NCBI GenBank assembly: GCA_001579985.1
Contig: LRSR01008901.1
Coordinates: 19,136-83,135, forward strand
Reading direction: 5' to 3'
Length of the DNA stretch: 64,000 bases
Source: Hypsibius dujardini
Taxonomy: Eukaryota; Tardigrada; Eutardigrada; Parachela; Hypsibiidae
The translations under genes were made by a program, and so were the position numbers. The notes under the pieces are model-generated. The model did not search any database, was not told the origin of the DNA, and saw only the letters and a list, made by a program, of their open reading frames with translations. Every line of letters starts with the position of its first letter. Position 1 is the first letter of the stretch. Of this stretch, positions 32,398-44,729 are shown one piece after another.

Positions 32398-32853
32398 AGA
32401 GATCAACATCCGTGCGCGACGCGACGCGGAAATACCGCACCGCTCCGCGTGGAAAAATAGCTAATTTTTCCGCGTCGCATCCGCGGCGCGTCAGAGTTGA
32501 ACCGCTCCGTTCCGCGCCGCGTATTCGAAGAGAGCGCTTAATTTCTGAAGCAGTCAGTGTTCCGTTGATCTTTTATTCCTGAAGTGGAACCTCACGCCTG
32601 ATCGTTGATTTTGAATCTCTTATACCGATCTGTTTCAGAAGCTAAAAAAGTTATACATTTTCCACTTCAGTTTATTTCCGCGTCACGTTATAGTTTATTT
32701 CCGCGTCGCACAGCGTCGCTTTCTAAAATTGTGTTTTCCGCGTCGTTCCGCGTAGACTTAAACTTCCTAACTTCCGCGCGATTCCGCGCCGCGTAAAATT
32801 TGAAACAGTTTTTCCGCGTCCGCGCAGGAAAAGTCACGCGATGTTGATCTTTA
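32398..32853. mobile_element. CpG-rich inverted-repeat element with 9-bp target duplication
   Basis: A 456-bp element, bounded by inverted AGATCAACATC ends, is flanked on both sides by GTGTGAGCT (32389-32397 and 32854-32862). The interior is full of TTTCCGCGTCGC-like units in both orientations and is far richer in CpG than anything else in the window. A 9-bp duplication is typical of Mutator-like transposons, so this is probably a non-autonomous MULE. Confidence 0.8.
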
Positions 32854-33189
32854 GTGTGAGCTGCCAACTGGCCTGCGTCTCGCATCTCTCTCGCCCCTGT
32901 TCTTCGTCGCATGCCCTATTTATTTTTTGTCTAGGTCATTGGTCTCCCCTCTATCCTTCTGCATGGACGAAATTTCTCTCCCTGCTCTATCCTAGTTTAT
33001 AAAAACGGGGTGTCAAGACTTTCAGTTTTGCCCTTTGTATACCCAAATATGACCATCCCGCCCTCGCATTCGCTTAATAATTAACTTAAGTGTTAATATA
33101 CAATAACATCCTGTTTTGGGTTCCTCTACTGCATGTTGCTAATTTTATCCCCAGTTTAGGTGCATCTTCCAAGACATTACTACTTTACA

Positions 33190-34110
33190 ATGCTATGTAC
33201 AGAAATCATCAGGAAATCAGCATATGTTCTACTCATACTATCACTCCAAACTACGGTAACTAAACTGAAATACTGACTAAGCGGTCGCAAAACGATTCTG
33301 GTTCCATATTCTACTAATATCTTTCTATTCCAGAGTTATCGACAGTCAAGGTCACGTGTTACTTCTGTGAAGCCTATCGGGACTTTGAAAATTCCAGCAC
33401 ACAAAGCGGATCGTGTTGGGAAGGGGCCTTTTAACCGGACAAAGATTGGTACGATGGACTGAATCGATCGTTGCTCCACCAACCTCGCCGATAATAAGCA
33501 GTATGCGCCATGACACGGAGTCCTTTCCCGACAAAGAAGACACGACGTGCAACTGATTGTGAGATCATGCGTGAGTCACATTAACGACTCACGAATTCAC
33601 GAACAAATCGCCATTTCCGTTTCCTCGTGAAGTTGTGTGCAGCAACACACGAGCACACATCACCTGAAGTGTTATCAAATGGTCTGTTCTGTTTTTGTTC
33701 CATAATCAAGCGCCTCGTGTCTTCGTGTCAATGTGTCGAGGAAAGGAGTTTGTCATGGCGCATATTGCTTAATATCAATCCACATACCGGTAATTGCGAA
33801 ATTTACATGTGGCTTGAATTTGTCGCGATAGTCGAATTAAAACTGATGCTTGCTCTTGACTTTGAGGGAAGTGACACGTTCAGTTCTGGCAATGCGACTT
33901 CCCTGCTTTCATAGCCCAGCGAGGCCAGATGATCATGCGCGGTTGTGACAGTCCAAAGAGCTCGCCTTTTAGCAAGTACGAAAAGGGATTTTGAGGCTTG
34001 CGCACAATAACAAGCTGTGATCGAGACTTGTGCAACGACGAGAGTTCACCAAAACCAGATGTCCCTTCAGCAGAATCACTTCTACAATCGTGTTGCCTTT
34101 TATTCCTGAG
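33190..34110 (+). pseudogene. Ly6 pseudogene, divergent, interrupted by a MITE
   Basis: Exon 1 (33190-33255) gives a signal peptide (MLCTEIIRKSAYVLLILSLQ), but one base is missing before the donor, shifting phase. Exon 2 starts at 33334 after a CAG acceptor and reads VKVTCYFCEAYRDFENS and SCWEGAF, then a stop or one-base shift. A 273-bp MITE at 33497-33769 splits the exon; its other side resumes with AATATCAATCCAC, matching the end of Ly6-A exon 2. Exon 3 (about 33909-34110) keeps RGCDSP and CDRDLCND, but has several substitutions and a stop. It is more diverged than the other Ly6 copies, so this is an older duplicate. Confidence 0.75.
33497..33769. mobile_element. MITE with AGCAATATGCGCCATGACA ends, intact
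   Basis: Terminal inverted repeats AGCAGTATGCGCCATGACA and its complement, flanked by TA on each side, 273 bp, no ORF. Inserted in exon 2 of the Ly6 pseudogene. A rearranged relative in the opposite orientation is at 14338-14639. Confidence 0.8.
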
Positions 34111-34530
34111 CGAAATATCAATATTTTTAGCTTTCTTGGGTCGAGTTTCGCAAAATGCCTCGCCTTTAATTTTTAAATTGCATTTCAATAATAAGGATGA
34201 TTTGTAAACGTTATTTTATGGGCAAAGCTGCAAGCACTTTTTTTGGCAAAATTTTAAATTCGGAAAGAACCCTGCACAATTTCTTTTTCCTAATTTAATT
34301 TTAAAATCTTCGAGTTTTGAGAAAGTTTATTCTCACGATTTCGCCATTACTAATAGAAAACAATAAAACTGGAGACATTTTGCAATCCCCCTCTGAAAAT
34401 TGTCCCAAATTAGAGCGTATGGAATTAATTTGGATAAGAGGAGTAATCTCTCACAAAAGCATTAACAATCTACGATACAACGTCACAGTTTTGCCTCAAA
34501 AATGTGGTAACTTTTTTTGAGCGAAAAAAT
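34111..34530. other. no gene seen
   Basis: AT-rich. The small frame at 34317-34520 has no homology signal or splice context that I can support. Confidence 0.4.
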
Positions 34531-34533
34531 ATT

Positions 34534-34808
34534 CAGATTTCGACATATTTAGCCATCTGCAGCATTCGGCGACTTCGACGATCAAACTCAGTGATCTTGA
34601 GAAAGTCATCTATGCGTTAGCTCGTGTAGTTGATGGGAACCGCCGTCACTTTCCGCTTGATTACGCCTTTTCACCTTATCAAGGATGCGCAGCAGCCGCA
34701 TTCGGTATTCCATATTCGACAGTAGAAGGATGCACTGTAATTATAAAATACAGAGCAAATTTTGTTCATTCAATATACAGTGTACAGGGTAATGAAAATG
34801 TCGGATAA
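34534..34808 (+). pseudogene. short copy of an unrecognised duplicated ORF
   Basis: After an AG at about 34533, an open frame runs to a TAA at 34806. Its middle (YALARVVDGNRRHFPLDYAF, then SPYQGC and FGIPYSTVEGCTVIIK) is nearly the same as the ORF at 57806-58143. Most differences between the two copies in the central part are at third codon positions, which suggests it was once coding. This copy ends about 45 codons earlier than the other. Family not recognised. Confidence 0.4.
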
Positions 34809-35304
34809 ACTGTAATGCAAAATTGATTTCAAAAAATTCTAAAGAAAATCCTAATGTAAAGTTTTAGTAACTATTTAAAGTCAAGTATAAGTGCGAGTAC
34901 GAAAGCTAAAATTTGTCTACAATATGTGTCATCATTTTCAATAAAATAGCACACACTTTAAGGACTAAATAAAGCTAAAGTAAAAAATGTTTAACAATTA
35001 ATTTTCAATTGACTAAAAAACACAATTAGTTACCCGTCTTTTGTTTCTGCCGTTCTGTAATCGACTTACCGAGATAATTAACAGTAAAATATCATCAAAC
35101 TCTTAAGACTGAACAAAACTAAACAACAAAAATATATTTACGTATTAATTCTCATTTAACTAAAACACAATAAAATATCATGAAACTATTAGGACTGAGT
35201 AAAGCTAAACTAAAAACTATTTACTAATTAGTATTTATTTAACTAAAACACAATTAGTTTACTAAGACTTTGGTTTCTGCCGTCCTTAAATCGAATTATC
35301 TAGC
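34809..35304. repeat. AT-rich block duplicated at 58480-58920
   Basis: Non-coding, with several internal variants of a CTAAAACACAATTAGTT unit; similar to 58480-58920 in order and content. It is part of a roughly 1-kb segmental duplication that also includes the ORF before it and the GPCR relic after it. Confidence 0.65.
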
Positions 35305-35502
35305 GTACGCAAAGATGGTAGATACAATCAACGACAAGACAGAGTACAGCGGAGCGTCCGGGGTATAGGCAAAAGGGGCGGAGCAGGAGGTGGTCAGTTG
35401 GTTGATTGTTCAATTGTTTGAGAACGACCCACTGCTCCGCCCCTTTGCCCATTCCCCAGACCCTCCAGGGTACTCAATCTTGTCGTTGACCGTATGCACT
35501 TA
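35305..35502. mobile_element. hairpin element, about 200 bp
   Basis: Two arms of roughly 75 bp are inverted copies (CAACGACAAGA ... AAAAGGGGCGGAGCAG and the complement CTGCTCCGCCCCTTT ... TCTTGTCGTTG), separated by a short AT-rich loop. The matching place at about 58940 in the right-hand duplicate lacks it, so it is an insertion. Confidence 0.75.
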
Positions 35503-35507
35503 CAGGT

Positions 35508-35600
35508 GTGAATGTATAATGACTTGTTGACGCCACCTGCAGTCATAATCCACTAATCGAATTGGCATCCAATAATCACGAAAACTTCCACACCCTTCTG
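35508..35600 (-). pseudogene. relic of GPCR exon 2 (TM7 end)
   Basis: Matches the 3' end of the GPCR exon at 58960-59050, including the donor (TTACAGGTGTGAAT on the plus strand) and GGCATCCAA. The match fades into unrelated sequence after about 35600. It is the edge of the segmental duplicate of the right-end locus. Confidence 0.6.
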
Positions 35601-35641
35601 GCCAAACGTCTAAATGCAACTCACGTGGAAACGTTTTCAGC

Positions 35642-36259
35642 TGTCGAATTCAGAACCGTACCAAAATATTTTTTTCATTCAGATCTAATTTAGTGATGAA
35701 TATAAAAATTTATTTTGCCGGTCAAGCTAAAAAAACTTTTTGTCGGTGAATTTTCAAAGTTGGCAGTTGTCTCAATAGACTTACTGTTTTGTACGGTCAA
35801 TTGATTGTTTGATTGAAATTGTGGGCAGACTATTCGGTTGATGCTGCCGTGTGCCGTCGATTGATTGCTTGATTGAAAGGTATGTGCTGTTCATTTGGTT
35901 GATTGTTGATTGACTAACTTTTTGGTTGTAGTTTGAGTGAACACCAAAGTGCAGATGTGGTGTCAATCAACAATCAACTGAATGACAATGCTGAAGAACG
36001 TAATCAAGCAATCAATAAGCAGCCAAACCACTATGACAAAATATACGCCAATCAATCAACAATCAACCGAATAGTCTGCCCACAATTTCAATCAAACAAT
36101 CAATTGACCGTACACAACAGCAAGTCTATTGAGACGACTGCCAACTTTGAAAATTCACCGTCAAAAAGTTTTTTTAGCTTGACCGGCAAAATAAACTTTT
36201 ATATTCATCACTAAATTAGATCTGAATAAAAAAATATTTTGGAACGGTTCTGAATTCGA
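35642..36259. mobile_element. 618-bp foldback element, about 190-bp arms
   Basis: The arms start with GTCGAATTCAGAACCG and are inverted copies over roughly 190 bp (35642-35835 against 36065-36259). The centre consists of short ATCAATCAA/TTGATTGAT repeats in both orientations, giving further pairing. The open frame at 35933-36214 is a by-product of the repeats. It is inserted just upstream of the surviving RGC-3 5' flank. Confidence 0.8.
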
Positions 36260-36664
36260 CGTGTGCCAAAAACATGGGTTCGACACAAAATATTCAAATG
36301 CACACAGGATTACACCAAGTGGTATACCCACCTCTTAGTCGACGATGGGTGTTATGGAACCGTATTACTGTTCAAACAGATGCCTAGCTCATCCGTCATG
36401 ATTCGGAAGGGAACTCTTTGGAAATGCTTTGTCAACCGTCCGGTGCATGCGTTTAGAGTAAACATTTAATACAAAAACGGGGAAGACGAGCAACTGGAGT
36501 ACCATTTCAGGAGCTGTATAAAAATCAGTGCTTCCGGGGTGTTCAATTTCAATTCTTTTCTGGCGCCCGTGGTTTCAAAAATTTTCGAAATTTTTTATAG
36601 GTTTTTTTACATTCGAAATGTTAATACTTTTTTTTGCAGTAATGTGCAAGTGATCCGACCGACA
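36260..36664. other. truncated 5' flank of RGC-3
   Basis: From about 36295 it is homologous to 4022-4394, so only the last 370 bp of the upstream unit survives. If RGC-3 is expressed, its minimal promoter must lie here or in the foldback element. Confidence 0.55.
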
Positions 36665-39600
36665 ATGCATATCTTGCCTTTGCAACACTTTCTCATTGGG
36701 TTAATATTCTCGACAAAAAAATTGACTTTTGCGGGGAACATCACCCTGATATCGATTGCTGCTATCGATGAGGGACAGACCGATTTCTGGTCCCCAAACC
36801 TAATTTTTGACGTCGTCACAAATATGCTGTTTAATAATCTAACTCACATACCGCTGAGATATCACCGTGATGGTGACTACAGCGCACTGAAGGACAAGCC
36901 TAAATTCAATTCAGGCCGTAGTCCAGTAGCTGCTCGACCCCCAAGGGACTGTGAAGCGGGAAATGTTGCCGACTTTTTCTTCAAGTTTTACTATGACCAT
37001 CAGGAATTGTTCTCCGGTCATCTGGAGCAGCAGTTCACGATCGTTACAATCAACGGTAAAGGAATTGGACGAAACGTGTATTTTAATGACGCAAAAGAAA
37101 TGTGGCTCTGTACTGTATTAAAGCACAATTGTTAATACAATTCGATTTAAGGTCAGGAAGTGGTTATTTTTGTTTTAGACTGCGATGATTCCACGCTTGA
37201 AGTTGCCAATTTTATGAGAGGTATGAGTTACAAAGGTCTTTTATTTGCACGCGACCACTTTATTCCAACCCGTTTTTCTCTAATTAAACTTTTTCCCCCC
37301 ATTCAACTCATGTTTAATCTGAAGAGGTGTTTGATCATCAATTGGACACCTTTTGGCTAGGATAGGAGCGATCTTCGAATAAAATCGAGAGGAATTTCAG
37401 ACCACACTGATTTCATGACACGCTTCAGCCCATACGATCTACAATACTTTTTGTTGCAAATAGAAGTAGTCTTATTGCCTGAAAAGAGTATTGAAGTTTC
37501 CTTGGATACGGTTTGCAACGTATTGTTGTGTTGGAATATTTTTTCATGAAGCAGATAAACAAATTAGGTAAACATCAAATTTAATAAATCGAATTCAGTA
37601 CTAACCTGAAATTTGTTGATTATAGATGTACTCAATTTTAAAACCCTGTACATTGTCATGATACCATAATAAATGTATGCCCTTGTAAGAACCATTTTGT
37701 GCTCAGACACAAAGGCATTGCTCGCGCTCTCCGTTCCCATCAGCGACCTCTCTGACATCGATCGCTACCCGACTGTACTGAATTTCTTCTCCATGCCGGA
37801 TGCGTATTTTGTTCACACTGTGGCACTGCTGGTTCAGCGCTTTCGTTGGTCCGGCATCAACATGTTATGCAATATCGAGGGTGGCTTCGAAGGGAAGCTA
37901 TGCCAACACTTTGACGAGTTCATGCAAACCAGCGTGGCGAGAAATATGGAAATTCACAAGACCTTGGTCGCACTTAAATACGAGGATGAATTGCATGCTA
38001 ACTTCACAGCTGTGTACCCTCATTTGACAAGCCAACGAGGTGAATATAAGATCGAAATTTTACTTCTTAAAAATCGCTCGGCTTGACCTAATTTTTTGTC
38101 AGTCTTCTTTGCAAAAAAAGGATTTATTTTTTGTGTTGTAAAAAACTCAAGCTGGCCGGACTCTAAAACAATCCGGTCATTGGTTCACAGTTATAATGGT
38201 GTTGCTTGGACCTTCGCTGCTCCGCACCTTTATGATCGGTGCTCACAGCCGGAATATGACCAATGGAGATTACGTATGTGAAGGTCCATGGCAAACTAGT
38301 TGATTTGACCTTCACAACAAATGATCATAAGTGGGATTATTTTCCCACAGATTTTTTTGGCATTTGGAATTCTTGGCATTCCCAGTCAAAACGCTATTTT
38401 CTGGAAAAAGAATCAAACCGATGACAAAGTGAGGCAATTTTATTGACCGTTTCTTTATGGGCATCACACGAATAATTGCTCGGGTATTAGACCAATCCCA
38501 GTAAACATTTGTTATACAATTTTGTTTACCCGAAAACTTGGATAGGAAGCCTTCCTGGCTTTCCGGAGCTTGCTAATTATTGCGGACAGTGAGGGAGATC
38601 ACAACGGCCCGCAAGAGGTCAATTGGAAGGTACACGCGGAACTCAAGCGTCGATATAACATCTCGCAAAAAATCGAAGACGAGGTACAGCAATACCAAAT
38701 GGGCAGGCTTTTAAGCCCTGTGGGTAAAAACCTTGAAATCAACCGTACAAATCAACTATTCATTTTTCATAATATTCAGGATGCAGAAGTACCAGTGAAG
38801 CAATACGAAATCTTTTCGATTATAGCTTCGGTTTGTATAGCGTATATCTGTACACGTCTTTGTTATGTATTCGTATTTATGTAATACAAGCTCTTTTTGT
38901 TTTATATTTTTTGTGATACTAACAAGCAGTTTTCACAGACGTTAGAACGGACTCGCCACTATCTTGACCGCATGACGGTCTCAGACTTTGTGAAGGAGTG
39001 CTGCAACCAATCGTATAACCTGACTACCCGACAGGTTTACGTGGATCAGTTTGGTTTCCTTCGATCACTGATTGTTGCGAAGCGGCTTGGTCCTTCCGGG
39101 TTGTTTGAGGCAAGTAAACACCGTATGAGGTGAAACGTTTAATTCGGCAAACTGGCAAAATCGCTTTAAATTCGTCGCAAGTGTCGCACTTCTCACTACA
39201 AGAATGAACGCACCTGCTGTCAACTGCAATATGCGCCTGTGTGTGTCTGACAAGAGTGTGTAGACTGTGTGTAACGTTTTTATCCAAATCACTGACATTG
39301 AGGGAGCTTGGAACGCGAAGAGCTAAACGAATTAAAAGCGATTTTGCCCGTTTACCGAATTAAAAGTTTTACCTCGTACTGTACGAATATTATGCCAGCA
39401 AACGATTACAGAAGGACTTTCAATTGCTCCACAGTCAGTGATCACTTGCAACCTTGTGACTGGGAATGTTGACCTTTTGGAGACCTTCAATTGGTTTGGT
39501 CTTACCACATTGCCCGGCGAGATAGATTATTGCGGTCTTAACGGAGAAAACTGTTTAGCCACAAGAGAACCGGGTTGGTACGAGGAGCAAACCTTAAGTA

Positions 39601-42600
39601 GTGTCACCTTATTTTTTGTGAAAAGTCTATCAAACATCCGGATCAACTGAAATCAGATTACAGTCGTCCTTCTATGATTTCAATTAGGGAAAAAATATTC
39701 CGTCCGTCCCTTATCGTTTAAAAAACATACGGTGACAGTACTTATGGTTTTCCCCTCGCATCATTTTATACGCAAATGCGTGAAAACGATTGTACACACA
39801 TTTTTTTCCGCTGCCAGAACTGATCGGGATTGGGATACCAATCATTTGCATCATGTCCGTCTTGCTGACGGCTCTGGGCACCTTTTTTGTGCGGTAAAAT
39901 ATTCTCTTCATTATCCCGACAGAACACGGAAAAAAGCGAAATATGATAAGCTGATATTTTCAGACGAATGACGCTGCAAAATCGCCTCGCTCACCTTGTA
40001 TTGCGAGATATACGGTTGGAAGAACCGGAAACGTACCGCATGGGTTCGCAGCCACGAGTGACAAAGCTGGAGCAACTTGGGACAGCTGGGTTTTATGGTG
40101 AGACACCGGTGTATATTCAGGAATTCTCCACGAACACGGGCGTACAACAGGTCGCACACAACCTTGCTTTGGTCGACGGACTAGTTACGGTAATTCATTG
40201 TCAATGAGTAACATTGAACACATAATTCATTTGAAACTTTTTGGGAGCAGTTTTTAAAAGGTGGGCGAAAGTGGGGGTGGGTGAGTGGACGAGGGTGAAA
40301 TTGGTCGGAGGTGAATGGGCGTGATTGGGTGTGAGTTGTGGTGGTTGGGCATAGATGGTAGGGGTGGGTGTGAGTTGTGGTGGTTGGGCATAGATGGTAG
40401 GGGTGGGCGTGATTATTGCTGTTTGGCCACTCCACGTACCAAGATGAACGGAGATAAATTATTGTCGATAAATGTTATTTATTTAATGCAATGGCCAAAT
40501 AGCTAAACCTAATTCTTTTACCACCGACCTTCTTCGCTAAATTCTTTATTTTCTTTCACTACCTAACTATACCTTATTCCTAATTCTTTCACAAAAACTT
40601 CGGAATCAAATCGAATTGGGAATAAAAATACCGTTTAAGTTCGTTGAGTGACTAAACAGCAATATTCGCGCGCACCCGCACCATCTTTGTACACCCACCA
40701 TGACCCACACCCAACCACGCCTACCCACGTCTACCCACTCTTGCCTACTTCTGCCCACCTTCTAAAACTGCCTTTTTATGAATCGCCTGATTTTACGGAC
40801 ACCAAATCAAGTGCGATGAATAAAAAAGAAGTTAATGTCATCCTAATTTTTTAGTTTTTAATAACGTTTTTGACATTTGTTTTTTTAATATTAGATATCA
40901 CGCGCTCGTCACCCTTTCATCGCAGAATTTTACGGCATCCATTTTAACCGAACATCATCCAGCTTAGTTTTCGAACGGCCCATAAAAGGGCCTTTACACT
41001 CGGTCATTCGGGCTAACGAAATGATCTACGACTTTGACGTCCGCATGCAAATAATGAACGCCATGATCTTGGTAAGTCAACACTTACTTTGTGCTATTTG
41101 GCATTGGTTCGACAAATGGAAGAAGAGGCAAGCTTTCAACAGGCCCTGCATTTCATCCACACATCCGATTTGAGCTATCACGGCGCCTTCAGCAACGAGG
41201 TCTGCCTTATCAACGACCGCTACGTCCTGCGTGTCACCCACGCTGGGTTTCTCCGGCTTCTTAATCTATTTCGCGACGAAGGCTCCTTCAGATCATGCTG
41301 TAGAACGTCTGCACATAAGGCTGCCGTTATCGAGCAATATCGCGGGGATGATATCAGGAACTTGGGCGTGGTTCTCGCAGACATGTTCAACATTGACCCC
41401 TACGGTACAAAATGTGCAAATACAGAGCAAAGCAAAGTGCGAGCAGTTTCTTTTAAAACGACCGACCACTCATTTTTATCATTCAAATTAGGAAATATTT
41501 TAACTTTGTTGAAATTGAGTTTGAAAGTAATCTTTTCTGAAAATCACATGTTTACCATCAGAAAAACTGGAATTTTCTATTGGTCTCCATGAGCGACCCA
41601 CCAAATTTGGGATCAAGTTTCCATTTCCCGTTGCACACCTCTGGCTCACTCTTTGGAGGTCATGTGTTCCGATCTATTAGGACCATAAACGAGCCCCTGC
41701 AAACACAGACTGGGATTCATCTGTACCAGAAGTTTGAAAACTGCTTGGATTACGACAGATCTTTCCTTCTTTAGTGGTGAAAGAACTGCGATTTGAATCA
41801 ACGAACACTATCCATCGCAAGATCCATGAAATGGTGGCTCACTGCTTGGAGAGTGAATCACACGCTCGTCCTACAGCTACGGACCTCAAGCGCTGGCTCA
41901 TTACAATCGGGGTACCCAAAAAAAACTTTGTCGAACTACTGCTCGACCGTTTGGAGAAGCATTCCGCTACACTGGAAGAAACGGTTCAGTCGCGGACCGA
42001 GGCGTTGTTGGATGAGACAAAAAAGGTCGACGATCTTCTCCGAGAAATACTACCATCGTATGTCAAGTCTTTTCATGCATGAACTGTAAACAAAATGGAC
42101 GAAGTAACACCTGCTACAATTATATTTCGATGCCTAGAGCAATCATAACAAAGCTTCGAAATCACGAACCCATCATCGCGGAGATGTTCGACAGTGTGAC
42201 TATCATGTTCAGTGACATCCCCGCGTTTGGGTTAATCGTCGCACAGAGCGAACCTCTCGGGGTAATTGAGTTTCTCAATCACCTCCACACCGCTTTCGAC
42301 CGGGTTGTCGCGCAGTTCGATGCCTACAAGGTGGAGACCATCAATGACTCTTACGTGGTACGCAGTAAGGCACAGTGCTTTTTGTTGCGCCTTTGTCAAG
42401 TTATTAGTTTAGCTGAAATTAGAACTCCACAGCATGCAGATTGTCACTCAATCGCGTTAAACATCGTTCACTCTCATTTGTTCAGGTTGCAAGTGGTCTT
42501 CCTGTGAGGAACGGTAATCGCCACGCGGAGGCAATCTGTCAGCTGGCACAACAACTTCTACGGGCCGGCGCTGCGGTGCATATTCCCGCATGGGGCTTCG

Positions 42601-43861
42601 TCACAATCTGTCCGCGAATCGGCATCAATTCCGGTTTGGGTTTCATTCTGAATTTGCCTACCTGGCTTGCGTAACTTTCAAGCACCCAACTTGCAGTTTT
42701 GCCATTGCAGGATTCATAGCGGCTGGAGTCGCGGGGATTCGTGCACCACGCTACTGCTTGTGGGTATTTTTAAGTAGGGCGGGAAACCAACTCGAACGGT
42801 TCTACTGTCGATTGCCCGAGCAATAGCCAACCACTTTCATTAGTTTCCCTAAAATATATACTAACAATTATTATATAATTTACATTGTCACAAAATGCGG
42901 GTTTGAAAAAAATAGGCATGAATTCGTAAAACTGCTGTCCTGTCGTACCTGGCATGCCATAAAAGGTGTAAATGTGGAGTTATTGAATCTTCAGCAACCT
43001 CAGTGGGCGTTGTTTTCTAACATTGTTGAGTAGTCCTACTAAGGTATTGATCAGCATTCAAGAAAGTCTCGAAAGTTGCCAGGCGCATTAACTGTTGAAA
43101 GACTTTAAAGACTCACCGTCGAATCGTTTAAATCCGAATCTTTCTGGACTGACTGTTGACCGAAATTGTCCCTATACGCGGGATTCCCCAAGCATGAACT
43201 ATAACAGAGCTTGCGCTTGCTAGTGTGCTATTTATGATTAAATTACAAACTATTAAGTAAATTATAAAATTGATAGCGCCGCAAACCATAATACGGCAGT
43301 TTTGATAACCCAAAATAAGTTTTTCAATCAAATGTTTTTCAATAAATTTAAAGTGATCGCTATGATTTTTCTTTTGGTAGATTCGGGGATACAATGAATA
43401 CAGCGAGCCGCATGGAATCACATGGAGCGGGTCAGTTGCCTGCATTTTTTTGTCCTTTAGAAGTCCATTGCGCCTTATTCTGTACCCATTTAAAGATAGG
43501 CAACACCCATGCTTGGTTTGTGTACTACAATAAACCTAAACCTATCTGTAGCTAACAAGATCCACGTGTCGTCATCGACTTACAAACTGGTTGAAGAAGC
43601 AAGACTGCGCACGAACGACGCAGAACTTGACCAGCTGGTTTTCAAAGCCAGAGGACTCGTTCCCATCAAAGTAAGACATTTCGTTTTGCTACTGTATGTT
43701 AACCGCTATGCTCATAACTCCCGGTACTGCTTTCGCCTGTTTCATCATGCTGATATTAAAACGTTTGTTGATCATCTCCTCTCTGTCAATAGGGAAAGGG
43801 ATTGGTGAATACTTTCTGGTTATCATCTTCAGCAGCTAACGACCACCAGATGACCGTTTGA
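36665..43861 (+). CDS. receptor guanylyl cyclase RGC-3 (20 exons, 1034 aa)
   Basis: Exons: 36665-37055, 37179-37220, 37707-38039, 38191-38273, 38351-38428, 38546-38683, 38780-38830, 38939-39109, 39435-39573, 39818-39893, 39964-40189, 40895-41071, 41143-41404, 41775-42057, 42138-42357, 42486-42633, 42711-42759, 43381-43430, 43552-43670, 43793-43861; no internal stop. Domain order and cyclase motifs match RGC-1. Exon 11 is one codon shorter (KLEQL for KLLDQL), shared with RGC-4. The donor of intron 8 is GAG|GCAAGT, a GC-AG intron also shared with RGC-4. The kinase ATP-Lys place is Gln (VYIQEF). The membrane helix reads IPIICIMSVLLTALGTFF. Intron 8 holds a MITE and intron 11 a G-rich foldback element. 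Intron 13 is short (370 bp) and lacks the conserved block of the other copies. Confidence 0.87.
39126..39375. mobile_element. MITE in RGC-3 intron 8
   Basis: About 250 bp with roughly 50-bp imperfect inverted arms (GAGGTGAAACGTTTAATTCG and the complement CGAATTAAAAGTTTTACCTC), bounded by GTA on each side. RGC-1 and RGC-2 have the uninterrupted CACCGTA site. Confidence 0.75.
40240..40778. mobile_element. G-rich foldback element in RGC-3 intron 11
   Basis: The ends are inverted copies of GGCAGTTTTTAAAAGGTGGGCG-like sequence. The left arm is strongly G-rich, with two direct copies of a roughly 40-bp unit (GTGTGAGTTGTGGTGGTTGG), and the right arm is C-rich. A related element is at the same intron place in RGC-4 (51431-51913) and missing in RGC-1 and RGC-2. 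Confidence 0.75.
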
Positions 43862-44729
43862 GTTTGCACGCCGAATACTACTGTACCGGAGTAATACGAT
43901 AACTGCCACAGTTGAACCGCAACAGCCCAGCAGCTTATCTATTTCAAATTTTGCTCCCCTTGTAAATTCTCGTATTTCGAGCAAATCGCATTCAATGACA
44001 TTGAAGAGCTACGCACGAACAAAACGAACTCTGCCGATTCATATAAAATTGCCTTGACCTGTTTTTTTTTACTCCTGAGACGCCGCAAGGAGTTATTTTT
44101 TCCCAAACATACAGGAAGTCATAAGTGTCGTTTTTAACAAGTTTTACTCTTCACAGCGGGTTTTCATGACTCTCGAGTACTGATAGACAAAATATTGTCT
44201 AATTTTTGCTGTCAAAAAAATTATTTTCAAACGAAATGAACTGTTCTCTTAAGACCACAATTCGACTCATTTTATTTTCCCCCAAGGTATTTTCACGAAT
44301 CGTTTGTACACCGGACGCAGTACTACTCCTTCGGTATTCCCGACCTTGCCAGCGTGCCACTTGACTCATTCGGTTCCCCGGATATTGAGTAACCGGAATA
44401 TCGTTTAATTGGTATATCTAAATTTCAGTTCTTCATTAGGGTTCTTCGTGTACTGCACAGGACACTATTTTTATGCCAACCGCTGCTGAAGGATCGCTTG
44501 CTAATCCCAACAAATCATCATAAACGGAAATTACACCATCTTGCTCATTGGCACGACGACAATTAAACATCCTGCCCTTACAATAGCTTATTCTATCGTT
44601 TTCGACATAAATAGCTCTTGTTTTGACTCCTTTGTTGTGGTGCCTTTTTCTTCCATTTAGTTCATTTTCCAAGAAGTATCTTCTCGATACAGTTGTCTGC
44701 CAAGACATTATTCTTTTACAAAGAGAAGT
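43862..44729. repeat. shared RGC-to-Ly6 spacer, unit 3
   Basis: Homologous to 27032-28047 with a deletion of the AACTCTGTAACCCTCTAG region; leads into the Ly6 relic at 44730. No exon seen. Confidence 0.6.

Noticed and set aside
35933-36214. 93-aa ORF
   Set aside because: Made of the palindromic ATCAATCAA repeats and arm of the foldback element; no protein-like features.
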